From the NCBI GenBank assembly GCA_016870475.1, contig VGBO01000009.1, forward strand, positions 1 through 56,235: DNA of 56,235 nucleotides. The letters are read 5' to 3'. Source of the stretch: Actinomycetota bacterium (GTDB taxonomy: Bacteria > Actinomycetota > Acidimicrobiia > Acidimicrobiales > CAIXPF01). Below the pieces are notes generated by a model. The model was not told where the DNA came from. It saw nothing but the letters and a program-made list of their open reading frames with translations, and did not search any database. Below, in pieces: positions 41,076-49,361 of this stretch (position 1 is its first letter; each line of letters opens with the position of its first letter). Position numbers and translations under genes: made by a program.

Positions 41076-42611
41076 TCAGTCCACGACCTCGGGACGCAGC
41101 GTCGGGAACAGGATCACCTCACGGATCGACGCGCTGCCCGAGAGCAGCATCGCCACCCGGTCGATGCCGATGCCGAGCCCGCCGGTCGGCGGGAGGCCGT
41201 ACTCGAGCGCCCGCAGGTAGTCCTCGTCGACGCTGCGCTGCGCCTCGTCGTCACCGTGCTCGGCGGCGGTGACCTCGGCCTCGAACATCGCCCGCTGCCG
41301 GACTGGGTCGTTGAGCTCGGAGTACCCGTTCGCGAGCTCCCGCCCGCCGACGAAGAGCTCGAACCGGTCGGTGTTCTCCGGCTCCCCCGGGGTCGGCTTC
41401 GCGAGCGGCGACACCTCGGCGGGGTAGCCGGTGGCGAACAGCGGCCGATCGTGGCCGAGGTGCTCCTCGACCCGCTTGTCGAAGATCGCGTACACCAGCC
41501 GCCCGGGGCCCCACCACGCCTCGTAGGACACGCCGAGGTCGTCGCAGGTCCGTCGCAGGTCGGCGACGTCGTCGTGCACCGACACCGTCCGACCCGTGTA
41601 CTCGGCGACGAGGTCGACGATGCTGCGCCGAGGCCACGGCGGGGTGAGGTCGATCGAGGCCCCCGCCCGCTCGGGATGCGCCACGGTGTAGGAGCCGGTC
41701 GCCTCGAGCGCCGCCCGGCAGATCATCCGCTCCGCGACGCCGATCATGTCGTCGAAGTCGGCGAGCGCCCGGTACACCTCGACCATCGTGAACTCGGGGT
41801 TGTGACGGGTCGAGATGCCCTCGTTGCGGAACACCCTGCCGATCTCGTAGACGCGTTCGATCCCACCGACGACGAGCCGCTTCAGGTGCAACTCGAGCGC
41901 GATCCGCAGGTACATCTGCTGATCGAGCGCGTTGTGGTGGGTGACGAACGGGCGGGCCGCCGCGCCGCCGACCTCGGTCTGCAGCACGGGCGTCTCGACC
42001 TCGACGTAGCCCTCGTCGTCGAGCTGGCGACGGAACGCGGCGATGGTCCGGTGGCGGACCCGGAAGGTCTGGCGGGCCTCCTCGTTCACGATGAGGTCGA
42101 CGTACCGCTGCCGGAACCGGGTGTCGGTGTCGGAGAGCCCCCGCCACTTGTCGGGCAGAGGGCGCACCGCCTTCGCGAGCAGGGTCACCGTCGCGGCGCG
42201 GACCGACAGTTCGCCGGTCTTCGTCGTCATCACCGTGCCCTCGGCGCCGACCCAGTCGCCGAGGTCGAGGTCTGCGACGGCGTCGAAGGGGCCCTCACCG
42301 AGATCGGCCCGCGACACGAAGAGCTGCACGGTGCCCGAGTCGTCCTGCACGGTGAGGAAGATCAGCTTCCCCATGCGCCGGGCGAGGAGCACCCGACCGG
42401 CGACCCGCACCGACACGTCGGTCTCGGTCTGCGGCCCGAGGTCGCCGAACCGGCCGTGCAACTCCCCGGCGGTCGCCGTGCGGTCGAAGCGCGACGGGTA
42501 CGGGTCGACCCCGGCGGCGCGCAGCGCGTCGGCCTTCGCCTGGCGGATCCGCCGCTGCTCCTCCAGCGCCCCCGCCGACGGGACGGCCCCCTCCTCACCG
42601 GTGCTGGTCAC
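41076..42611 (-). CDS. lysS: Lysyl-tRNA synthetase, class II
   Basis: 511 residues. OB-fold anticodon domain (about 60-170, with VRVAGRVLLARRMGKLIFLTVQDDSG), then class II motif 1 (FRRQLDDEGYVEVETPVLQ), motif 2 (FRNEGISTRHNPEFTMVEVY) and motif 3 (GLGIGIDRVAMLLSGSASIREVILFP). Charges tRNA-Lys. The acidic, variable N-terminal tail is normal for the bacterial enzyme. GTG 42611 follows TACGCT (42624-42619) by seven bases; divergent from mutA. Confidence 0.97.
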   Translation of the reverse strand: MTSTGEEGAVPSAGALEEQRRIRQAKADALRAAGVDPYPSRFDRTATAGELHGRFGDLGPQTETDVSVRVAGRVLLARRMGKLIFLTVQDDSGTVQLFVSRADLGEGPFDAVADLDLGDWVGAEGTVMTTKTGELSVRAATVTLLAKAVRPLPDKWRGLSDTDTRFRQRYVDLIVNEEARQTFRVRHRTIAAFRRQLDDEGYVEVETPVLQTEVGGAAARPFVTHHNALDQQMYLRIALELHLKRLVVGGIERVYEIGRVFRNEGISTRHNPEFTMVEVYRALADFDDMIGVAERMICRAALEATGSYTVAHPERAGASIDLTPPWPRRSIVDLVAEYTGRTVSVHDDVADLRRTCDDLGVSYEAWWGPGRLVYAIFDKRVEEHLGHDRPLFATGYPAEVSPLAKPTPGEPENTDRFELFVGGRELANGYSELNDPVRQRAMFEAEVTAAEHGDDEAQRSVDEDYLRALEYGLPPTGGLGIGIDRVAMLLSGSASIREVILFPTLRPEVVD

Positions 42612-42704
42612 GCCGTGCAGCGTAGGAGCCGCACCCCGCCGACCCCGGGATCGTCCCGCCCGCCCCGTGTGAGCGGGACACCCGGTCGGCGGTAGGGTCC
42701 GCAC

Positions 42705-44627
42705 GTGGACGCAGACGTCTCCCTCCCCCCGGACCTGCCGCTCGGCGCCGAGTTCCCGACCCCCGACCGCGACCAGTGGCTCGGACTCGTCGACAAGGTC
42801 CTCGCCGGCGCACCCTTCGACCGCAAGCTCGTCACCACGACGGCCGACGGGATGCGCATCGAACCGCTCTACACCGACGGCGACGGCCCCGCCCCCGACG
42901 CGGCAGGGGTCCCGGGAGTCGCCCCCTTCGTGCGGGGTGCGACGGCCGGATCCCGCAACGTCTCCGGCTGGGACGTGCGGCAGTGGCACGGTCGACCGGA
43001 CGGCACGACCCTCGACGAGGTGAACCGGGCGGTCATCGACGATCTCGAAGGCGGGGCCACCTCCGTCGTGTTGGGACCGCTCGGTGCGAACGACGTCGAG
43101 ACCCTCGACCGGGCGCTCGCCGGCGTGTACCTCGATCTCGCCCCGATCTGTCTCGACTGGGGCCCGGACGCGTTCGCCGGCGTGCGCGCCCTCACCGAGC
43201 TGTGGGCCCGTCGCGAGGTCGCCCCGAGCGCCGCCCTCGGAGAGTTCGGCATCGATCCGCTCGGCGCGACGGCACGCCACGGCTGGAGCATCGACCCGTT
43301 GCCGACCGCGCTCGCCGCAGCCGGCGCCGCCGCCGCGGCGACCGCGGAGACCTACCCCGGTGTGCGGGCGCTGCTCGCCGACGGCACCGTGTACGCCGAC
43401 GGCGGCGCCTCGCCCGCCGAAGAGCTCGCCTACGCGCTCGCCACGGGCGTCGCGCTGCTGCGGGCCACCGTCGACGCGGGAGCGTCCGTCGCCGACGCGG
43501 CAGCTCAGATCACCTTCCGCCTCGACGCGACCGCCGACCAGTTCACCACCATGGCGAAGCTCCGCGCCGCCCGCCGCTGCTGGGCCCGTGTGCTCGAGGT
43601 GTCCGGTGCCGCGGAGGTGCCGATGCACCTGCACGCGTGCACGGCCCGGTCGGCGATGAGCCAGCGCGACCCGTGGGTGAACCTGCTCCGGGCGACCATC
43701 GGCACGTTCGCCGCGGCGACGGCGGGCGCCGACGCGATCACCGTGCTGCCCTTCGGCGACGCGGCGGGGCGCACCGACGACGACGGTCGCCGCCTCGCCC
43801 GGAACACCCAGATCGTGCTCGCGGAGGAGTCGAACCTCGCCCGCGTCGCCGACCCGGCGGGTGGGTCGTGGTACGTCGAGTCCTTCACCGAGATGCTCGC
43901 CCAGGCCGCCTGGGAGCGGTTCCGGGCGATCGAGGGGGCGGGCGGCATGGCGGCGGTGCTCGCCGCCGGCGAGGTCGGTCGCGCGCTCGCCGCCCGGTGG
44001 GAGGAACGCGTCGCGGCCATCGCCACGCGACGGGAGCCGATCACCGGGGTGAGCGAGTTCCCCGACCTCGACGAGCCCGCTCCGGCGGCGACCGCCCGGT
44101 TCGTGCCGGCCGCCGCAGCACCGCGGGCCGTGCCCCCCGGGCCGGCGCCGGCCGTGCGGATCGACGCGGTCCCGCTGCGACGCCTCGCCGCCCCGTTCGA
44201 GGCGCTGCGCGACGCTGTCGATGCGGCGGCCACCCGGCCGACGGTGTTCCTCGCCAACCTCGGCCCGGTCGCCACCCACACCGCCCGGGCGACGTTCGCG
44301 AAGAACCTCTTCGAGGTGGCCGGGATCCGCGCCGTCGGCAACGACGGCTTCGAGGACGACGACACCCTCGTCGCCGCGTTCACGGCGGCGGGCGCACCGC
44401 TCGCCGTGATCTGTTCCTCCGACACCGTCTACGCGGAGCGAGCCGCAGCGGTCGCCACGGCGCTGCGTGCGTCCGGTGCACGACGCGTCTACCTCGCCGG
44501 CGCCCCCGGCGAGCGCCGCGCCGAACTCGAGGCGGCCGGGGTCGACGAGTTCGTGATGCTCGGCGTCGACGCACTCGACGTGCTGTCCCGCGCGCTCGAC
44601 GCCGCCGGCGTGCCGACATCCGCCTGA
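42705..44627 (+). CDS. mutA: Methylmalonyl-CoA mutase, small (beta) subunit
   Basis: 640 residues. The TIM-barrel half resembles MutB (GLPLG-like start, PGVAPFVRGAT, FTTMAKLRAARRCWARV) and the C-terminal half is a degenerate B12-binding Rossmann fold (PTVFLANLGPVATHTARATFAKNLFEVAG) that lacks DxHxxG. This is the non-catalytic partner that stabilises MutB. It is followed by mutB after 45 bases and then meaB. GTG 42705 follows TAGGGT (42693-42698) by six bases. Confidence 0.93.
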   Translation: MDADVSLPPDLPLGAEFPTPDRDQWLGLVDKVLAGAPFDRKLVTTTADGMRIEPLYTDGDGPAPDAAGVPGVAPFVRGATAGSRNVSGWDVRQWHGRPDGTTLDEVNRAVIDDLEGGATSVVLGPLGANDVETLDRALAGVYLDLAPICLDWGPDAFAGVRALTELWARREVAPSAALGEFGIDPLGATARHGWSIDPLPTALAAAGAAAAATAETYPGVRALLADGTVYADGGASPAEELAYALATGVALLRATVDAGASVADAAAQITFRLDATADQFTTMAKLRAARRCWARVLEVSGAAEVPMHLHACTARSAMSQRDPWVNLLRATIGTFAAATAGADAITVLPFGDAAGRTDDDGRRLARNTQIVLAEESNLARVADPAGGSWYVESFTEMLAQAAWERFRAIEGAGGMAAVLAAGEVGRALAARWEERVAAIATRREPITGVSEFPDLDEPAPAATARFVPAAAAPRAVPPGPAPAVRIDAVPLRRLAAPFEALRDAVDAAATRPTVFLANLGPVATHTARATFAKNLFEVAGIRAVGNDGFEDDDTLVAAFTAAGAPLAVICSSDTVYAERAAAVATALRASGARRVYLAGAPGERRAELEAAGVDEFVMLGVDALDVLSRALDAAGVPTSA

Positions 44628-44672
44628 CCTCCCACCGTCCCGCCCCGAGGGCCCGAACGTAGAGTTGCCACC

Positions 44673-46856
44673 ATGCCGGTTCCCGATTTCTCCTCCGTCG
44701 TCCTCGGCCCTCCGACGGGCCGCGCCGATCTCGGACCGTGGGTGGACGCCCTCGCCGCCGAGACCGGCAAGGACGTCGACGCGCTGGCGTGGGACACGCC
44801 GGAGGGCATCGCGGTCCGCCCGCTGTACACGGCAGCCGACCGGGACGGGCTCGACTTCCTCGGCGGACTGCCCGGGATCGCGCCGTTCGGCCGGGGCCCG
44901 TACCCGACGATGTACGTCAACCAGCCCTGGACGATCCGGCAGTACGCCGGGTTCTCCACGGCGGAGGCGTCGAACGCGTTCTACCGGCGGAACCTCGCCG
45001 CCGGCCAGAAGGGCCTGTCGGTGGCGTTCGACCTCGCGACCCACCGCGGGTACGACTCGGACCACCCCCGCGTCTCGGGCGACGTCGGCATGGCCGGGGT
45101 CGCGATCGACTCGATCCTCGACATGCGCCAGCTCTTCGACGGCATCCCCCTCGACGAGATGTCGGTGTCGATGACGATGAACGGCGCCGTGCTCCCGGTG
45201 CTCGCCCTCTACATCGTGGCGGCCGAGGAGCAGGGGGTCGCCCAACGACAACTCGCCGGGACCATCCAGAACGACATCCTCAAGGAGTTCATGGTCCGGA
45301 ACACCTACATCTACCCGCCGGCCCCGTCGATGCGGATCATCTCCGACATCTTCGGGCACGCCTCGAGGGAGATGCCGAAGTTCAACTCGATCTCGATCTC
45401 CGGCTACCACATGCAGGAGGCCGGGGCGACCGCCGACCTGGAGCTGGCCTACACGCTCGCGGACGGGGTGCAGTACCTGCGGGCCGGGATCGGCGCCGGT
45501 CTGGCCGTCGACGCGTTCGCCCCACGGCTGAGCTTCTTCTGGGCGATCGGCATGAACTTCTTCATGGAGGTGGCGAAGCTCCGGGCCGCCCGGCTGCTGT
45601 GGGCGAAGCTCACGAAGACCTTCTCGCCGTCGGACCCGCGTTCGCTCGCGCTGCGGACCCACTCCCAGACGTCGGGCTGGTCGCTCACCGCGCAGGACGT
45701 CTACAACAACGTCGTCCGCACCTGTGTCGAGGCGATGGCGGCGACGCAGGGGCACACGCAGAGCCTGCACACGAACTCCTTCGACGAGGCGCTCGCGCTC
45801 CCGACCGACTTCTCGGCCCGCATCGCCCGGAACACCCAGCTCGTGCTGCAGCAGGAGTCGGGCACCACCCGGGTGGTCGACCCCTGGGGTGGCAGCTACT
45901 ACGTGGAGCGGCTCACCTACGAGCTCGCCCGGCGGGCGTGGGGTCACCTCACCGAGATCGAGGCGATGGGTGGCATGGCCGAGGCGATCGAGGCCGGTAT
46001 CCCGAAGCTGCGCATCGAGGAGGCCGCCGCCCGCACCCAGGCGCGCATCGACTCCGGTCGCCAGACCGTCGTCGGGGTGAACCGGTACCGGCGCGACCAG
46101 GAGCCGCCGGTCGATGTGCTGAAGGTCGACAACGCAGCCGTGCGGACGGGGCAGCTCGCCAAGCTCGACCGTCTCCGTGCCGAACGCGATCCCGCAGCGG
46201 TCGAGGACGCGTTGCGGGCCCTGACCAACGCCGCCGACCGGGGCGAGGGGAACCTCCTCGAGCTGTCCGTCGCCGCGGCACGCGCCAAGGCGACCGTCGG
46301 CGAGATCTCCGAGGCGATGGAGAAGGTGTTCGGCCGTCACACGGCGCAGATCCGCTCGATCCAGGGCGTGTACTCCTCGGAGGTCGGCGTGGAGAACCCG
46401 ACGGTGGCCCGGGCCCGGGAGCTCGTCGCGGCGTTCGAGGACGCCGAGGGACGTCGCCCCCGCCTGCTCGTCGCCAAGATGGGCCAGGACGGCCACGATC
46501 GCGGCCAGAAGGTGATCGCCACCGGGTTCGCCGACCTCGGTTTCGACGTCGACATCGGCCCGCTGTTCCAGACCCCGACGGAGGTCGCACGCCAGGCCGT
46601 CGAGGCCGACGTGCACGTCGTCGGGGTGAGCTCGCTCGCCGCGGGGCACCTCACCCTCGTGCCGGCGTTGCGGGCGGCGCTGCACGCCGAGGGGCGCGAC
46701 GACATCCTCGTCGTGGTCGGCGGCGTCGTGCCGCCCCAGGACTACGAGGCGCTCCTCGCGGCCGGCGCGGCGGCGATCTACCCCCCGGGCACGGTGATCG
46801 CCGAGGCGGCGGTCGATCTGCTGGGCACGCTCGGCGCGTCCCTGCCGGGCGACTGA
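44673..46856 (+). CDS. mutB: Methylmalonyl-CoA mutase, large (alpha) catalytic subunit
   Basis: 727 residues. Substrate barrel at the N-terminus ([42 protein letters not shown], given here in part) and C-terminal cobalamin domain with the axial-ligand motif D606-G-H608-D-R-G. It rearranges (R)-methylmalonyl-CoA to succinyl-CoA with adenosylcobalamin, the end of propionyl-CoA assimilation from odd-chain, branched or steroid substrates. ATG 44673 follows TAGAGT (44660-44665) by seven bases, so it has its own leaderless promoter within the mut cluster. Confidence 0.96.
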   Translation: MPVPDFSSVVLGPPTGRADLGPWVDALAAETGKDVDALAWDTPEGIAVRPLYTAADRDGLDFLGGLPGIAPFGRGPYPTMYVNQPWTIRQYAGFSTAEASNAFYRRNLAAGQKGLSVAFDLATHRGYDSDHPRVSGDVGMAGVAIDSILDMRQLFDGIPLDEMSVSMTMNGAVLPVLALYIVAAEEQGVAQRQLAGTIQNDILKEFMVRNTYIYPPAPSMRIISDIFGHASREMPKFNSISISGYHMQEAGATADLELAYTLADGVQYLRAGIGAGLAVDAFAPRLSFFWAIGMNFFMEVAKLRAARLLWAKLTKTFSPSDPRSLALRTHSQTSGWSLTAQDVYNNVVRTCVEAMAATQGHTQSLHTNSFDEALALPTDFSARIARNTQLVLQQESGTTRVVDPWGGSYYVERLTYELARRAWGHLTEIEAMGGMAEAIEAGIPKLRIEEAAARTQARIDSGRQTVVGVNRYRRDQEPPVDVLKVDNAAVRTGQLAKLDRLRAERDPAAVEDALRALTNAADRGEGNLLELSVAAARAKATVGEISEAMEKVFGRHTAQIRSIQGVYSSEVGVENPTVARARELVAAFEDAEGRRPRLLVAKMGQDGHDRGQKVIATGFADLGFDVDIGPLFQTPTEVARQAVEADVHVVGVSSLAAGHLTLVPALRAALHAEGRDDILVVVGGVVPPQDYEALLAAGAAAIYPPGTVIAEAAVDLLGTLGASLPGD

Positions 46857-46873
46857 ACGGCCACGGGGTCGGC

Positions 46874-47878
46874 GTGGCACCGACGTTGCGGGTGGAGGAC
46901 TACGTCGACGGCGTGCTCGCCGGCGACCGGGCGGTACTCGCGCGGGCGATCACGCTCGTGGAGTCGCGTCGGGCCGACCACCGGGGCCTCGCCCAGGAGG
47001 TGCTCGTCCGCCTGCTCCCCCACGCCGGCCGGTCCCACCGCGTGGGCATCACCGGGGTGCCCGGCGTCGGGAAGTCGACGTTCATCGAGGCGTTCGGCAC
47101 GAACGTGACCGCTGCCGGACACCGGGTGGCGGTGCTCGCGGTCGACCCGACGTCGTCGCGCACCGGGGGGTCGATCCTCGGGGACAAGACGCGCATGCCG
47201 GAGCTGTCGGTCGACCCTGCGGCGTTCGTCCGACCCTCGCCGTCGGGGGGGACGCTCGGCGGGGTGACCCGCACGACCCGGGAGACGATGGTCCTCGTGG
47301 AGGCCGCCGGGTACGACGTCGTACTCGTCGAGACGGTCGGGGTGGGTCAGTCCGAGACGATCGTCGCCGACATGGTGGACTTCTTCCTCGTCCTGATGCT
47401 GCCCGGTGCAGGCGACGAGCTGCAGGGCATCAAGAAGGGGATCCTCGAGCTCGCCGACCTCATCGCCGTGAACAAGGCCGACGGCGAGAACCGCAATCGG
47501 GCCACGGCGGCGGCGACCGAGTACGCGTCGGCGCTCCACCTCATCACGCCACCGTCGGCGCCCTGGCAGCCGCCGGTCGTGATCTGTTCGGGGCTGCGGA
47601 ACGAGGGTCTCGACACGGTCTGGACCCATATCGCACGCCACCGGGACGTGCTCGTGGCCAACGGAGCGTGGGACCGGAACCGTGCAGAGCAGCAGCTCCG
47701 CTGGATGTGGTCGATGGTGGAGGACCGGCTCGTCGCCGATCTGCACCGCCGCACCGCGGCGCTCGTGCCCGAGCTCGAGGCGTCGGTACGCGCCGGCACG
47801 GTGACCGCCGCGATGGCGGCCGACCGTCTGCTCGCCGCGTTCGGCGAGGGGTCGGCCGCCGACGCGGTCACTGCTTGA
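46874..47878 (+). CDS. meaB: MeaB, GTPase chaperone of methylmalonyl-CoA mutase
   Basis: 334 residues. G1/Walker A GVPGVGKSTFIEAF near 60-73, the LAVDPTSSRTGGSILGDKTRM switch region, VETVGVGQSE, and the guanine motif NKADGE. G3E-family GTPase that guards cobalamin loading of MutAB and swaps out inactivated cofactor. It begins 17 bases after mutB; the GTG at 46874 starts just before the conserved RVEDYVDGVLAGD. The stop overlaps the convergent yceI by 11 bases. Confidence 0.95.
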   Translation: MAPTLRVEDYVDGVLAGDRAVLARAITLVESRRADHRGLAQEVLVRLLPHAGRSHRVGITGVPGVGKSTFIEAFGTNVTAAGHRVAVLAVDPTSSRTGGSILGDKTRMPELSVDPAAFVRPSPSGGTLGGVTRTTRETMVLVEAAGYDVVLVETVGVGQSETIVADMVDFFLVLMLPGAGDELQGIKKGILELADLIAVNKADGENRNRATAAATEYASALHLITPPSAPWQPPVVICSGLRNEGLDTVWTHIARHRDVLVANGAWDRNRAEQQLRWMWSMVEDRLVADLHRRTAALVPELEASVRAGTVTAAMAADRLLAAFGEGSAADAVTA

Positions 47879-48407
47879 TCGCTTCGATCTCGAGCTCGAT
47901 CTTCACGGTGTCGCCGATGACCACACCACCGGTCTCGAGCACGGCGTTGTACTCGAGGCCGAAGTCCTTCCGGCTGATCTCGGTCTCGGCGGAGAACCCG
48001 GCACGGGTGCCGCCCCAGGGGTCGCCCGAGGTGCCGTTGAACTCGACCTCGAGCTCGACGCTGCGGGTCACGCCGCGGATGGTGAGGTCGCCGGTGACGA
48101 TCCAGTCGTCGTCGTCCGCCCGCACGCCGGTCGACCGGAAGGTCCAGGTCGGGTGGGCCGCCACCTCGAAGAAGTCGCCCGAGCGCAGGTGCTCGTCACG
48201 CTTCGCGTCCCGGGTGTCGATGGACGCCGGGTCGAGGGTGACCTCCACGGAGGACTGCAGCGGGTCCTCGGCGATGACGACGGTGCCGGAGAAGGTGGAG
48301 ATGCGGCCACGGACCTTGGACACCATCAGGTGGCGGACCGAGAAGCCCGCCTCGGAGTGGGCGGGGTCGATGCTCCAGGTGCCGACGGGGATCGCGGGGG
48401 TGGACAT
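47868..48407 (-). CDS. YceI-family lipid-binding protein
   Basis: 179 residues. TWSIDPAHSEAGFSVRHLMVSKVRGRISTFSG, LTIRGVTRSVELEVEFNG and the final GDTVKIELEIEAIKQ are the YceI lipocalin-like signature: a beta-barrel that binds polyisoprenoids or amphiphiles. It has no signal peptide, so it is cytoplasmic here. GGGAG precedes the ATG. Promoter TTGCGG (48474-48469)-N17-TATGGT (48451-48446) overlaps both operator-like palindromes, so the divergent MarR protein probably controls it. Confidence 0.92.
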   Translation of the reverse strand: MSTPAIPVGTWSIDPAHSEAGFSVRHLMVSKVRGRISTFSGTVVIAEDPLQSSVEVTLDPASIDTRDAKRDEHLRSGDFFEVAAHPTWTFRSTGVRADDDDWIVTGDLTIRGVTRSVELEVEFNGTSGDPWGGTRAGFSAETEISRKDFGLEYNAVLETGGVVIGDTVKIELEIEAIKQ

Positions 48408-48433
48408 GGGTGCTCCCTTGGGGATCGGGGATC

Positions 48434-48447
48434 GTTGCGGATGCAAC
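48434..48447. promoter_or_regulatory. Operator-like palindrome 1 in the yceI-marR intergenic region
   Basis: GTTGCGGATGCAAC, five-base arms around GGAT, with the core TTGC-N4-GCAA. It overlaps the yceI -10 hexamer and start point. Confidence 0.6.
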
Positions 48448-48461
48448 CATAGCGATCTTTC

Positions 48462-48475
48462 CTTGCGGCCGCAAG
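48462..48475. promoter_or_regulatory. Operator-like palindrome 2 in the yceI-marR intergenic region
   Basis: CTTGCGGCCGCAAG, a perfect 14-base palindrome with the same TTGC-N4-GCAA core, 28 bases from the first. It contains the yceI -35 and abuts the marR -10 TAGTAT (48476-48481). Confidence 0.65.
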
Positions 48476-48488
48476 TAGTATCCCCGAC

Positions 48489-48959
48489 ATGGTCGACTAC
48501 TCCGGGACCACGGCATGGCTCGACCCGCTCGAACAGCGGGCCTGGCGGAGCCTCGTGCAGGCCACCTCCCGCCTCGACGCCGTCCTCGACGCGGAGCTGC
48601 TCGCCGCCCACGACCTCCCGCTCGCCGACTACGCCGTCCTCGTGGTGCTGTCGGAGGCCGAGGGCCGGCGGCTCCGGATGCACGAACTGGCCGATCGCCT
48701 CCACCTCTCCCCCTCGGGCCTGACACGGCGGATCGACCGGCTCACCCGAGCCGGCCTCGTCGACCGGCAGCGCTGTGCCACCGACGGCCGCGGCATGTTC
48801 GCCGCACTGCGCGAGCAGGGGCTGCGACGCCTCGAGGAGGCCGCCCCCACCCACGTGGCCGGCGTACGTCGCCACTTCGTGGACCGGCTCGACCGGACGG
48901 CGCTCGAGACGCTCGCCTCGGCGCTCGAACGGGTCGCCGAACCCGACCGGAAAAAGTAG
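48489..48959 (+). CDS. MarR-family transcriptional regulator
   Basis: 156 residues. The MarR fold: LDAELLAAHDLPLADYAVLVVLSEAEGRRLRMHELADRLHLSPSGLTRRIDRLTRAGLVDR contains the helix-turn-helix, then the wing (RCATDGRGMFAALREQG) and a C-terminal dimer helix. Divergent from yceI with two palindromes between; it most likely represses both. ATG 48489 follows TAGTAT by seven bases. Ligand unknown. Confidence 0.92.
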   Translation: MVDYSGTTAWLDPLEQRAWRSLVQATSRLDAVLDAELLAAHDLPLADYAVLVVLSEAEGRRLRMHELADRLHLSPSGLTRRIDRLTRAGLVDRQRCATDGRGMFAALREQGLRRLEEAAPTHVAGVRRHFVDRLDRTALETLASALERVAEPDRKK

Positions 48960-48967
48960 AACGAACG

Positions 48968-48997
48968 TTTACATCGGTCGCTCCATTGTGGCAGACT
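48968..48997 (+). promoter_or_regulatory. Promoter of the second whiB gene
   Basis: TTTACA (48968-48973), 18-base spacer, CAGACT (48992-48997), then seven bases to the GTG start. Leaderless arrangement. Confidence 0.5.
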
Positions 48998-49004
48998 GAT
49001 TGAC

Positions 49005-49352
49005 GTGACTCCCCCCAACGTCGACACCACCCCCCGGCCGACCGAGGACCTGCTCGCCCGACTCCTGCCCCGCTGGACCCAGCAGGCATGGATGGCGGAG
49101 GGGCACTGCTCCGGCCGGACCGAACTGTTCTTCCCCCCGCCCGCCGAACGCCCGCAGTCCCGCGTGCGACGCGAGGCCCAGGCCCGCGCCGTGTGCGCCG
49201 ACTGCCCGGTGATGCTCGAGTGCCGCAGCTACGCCCGGATCAACCGTGAACACGGCTTCTGGGGCGGCGAGAGCGAGGAGGAGCGCACCCTCGCCGGGTT
49301 CGCACCGCCGCACCCCATCGGCAGCCCGAGCCGGCTGCGCACGGCGAGCTGA
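49005..49352 (+). CDS. WhiB-family iron-sulfur transcriptional regulator
   Basis: 115 residues. Cluster cysteines Cys35 (GHCSGR), then Cys64-x2-Cys67-x5-Cys73, and the turn GFWGGESEEERTLAGF. It closely resembles the WhiB at 37.7 kb across the block between the first and second cysteines, but differs in N-terminal length and tail. Role probably stress or developmental regulation, not resolvable here. Small gap after marR but with its own promoter. Confidence 0.93.
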   Translation: MTPPNVDTTPRPTEDLLARLLPRWTQQAWMAEGHCSGRTELFFPPPAERPQSRVRREAQARAVCADCPVMLECRSYARINREHGFWGGESEEERTLAGFAPPHPIGSPSRLRTAS

Positions 49353-49361
49353 CCGGGCCGC

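Noticed and set aside
42705-46880. A very long minus-strand open frame opposite mutA and mutB, continuous with lysS
   Set aside because: It arises from the strong GC bias at third codon positions of the plus-strand genes. Its product is Arg/Gly/His-rich without domains, and the lysS start has its own promoter at 42624.
48959-48970. GAACGAACGTTT upstream of the second whiB, resembling a SOS box
   Set aside because: One base short of GAAC-N4-GTTC and not placed over a promoter as the two clear SOS boxes are.
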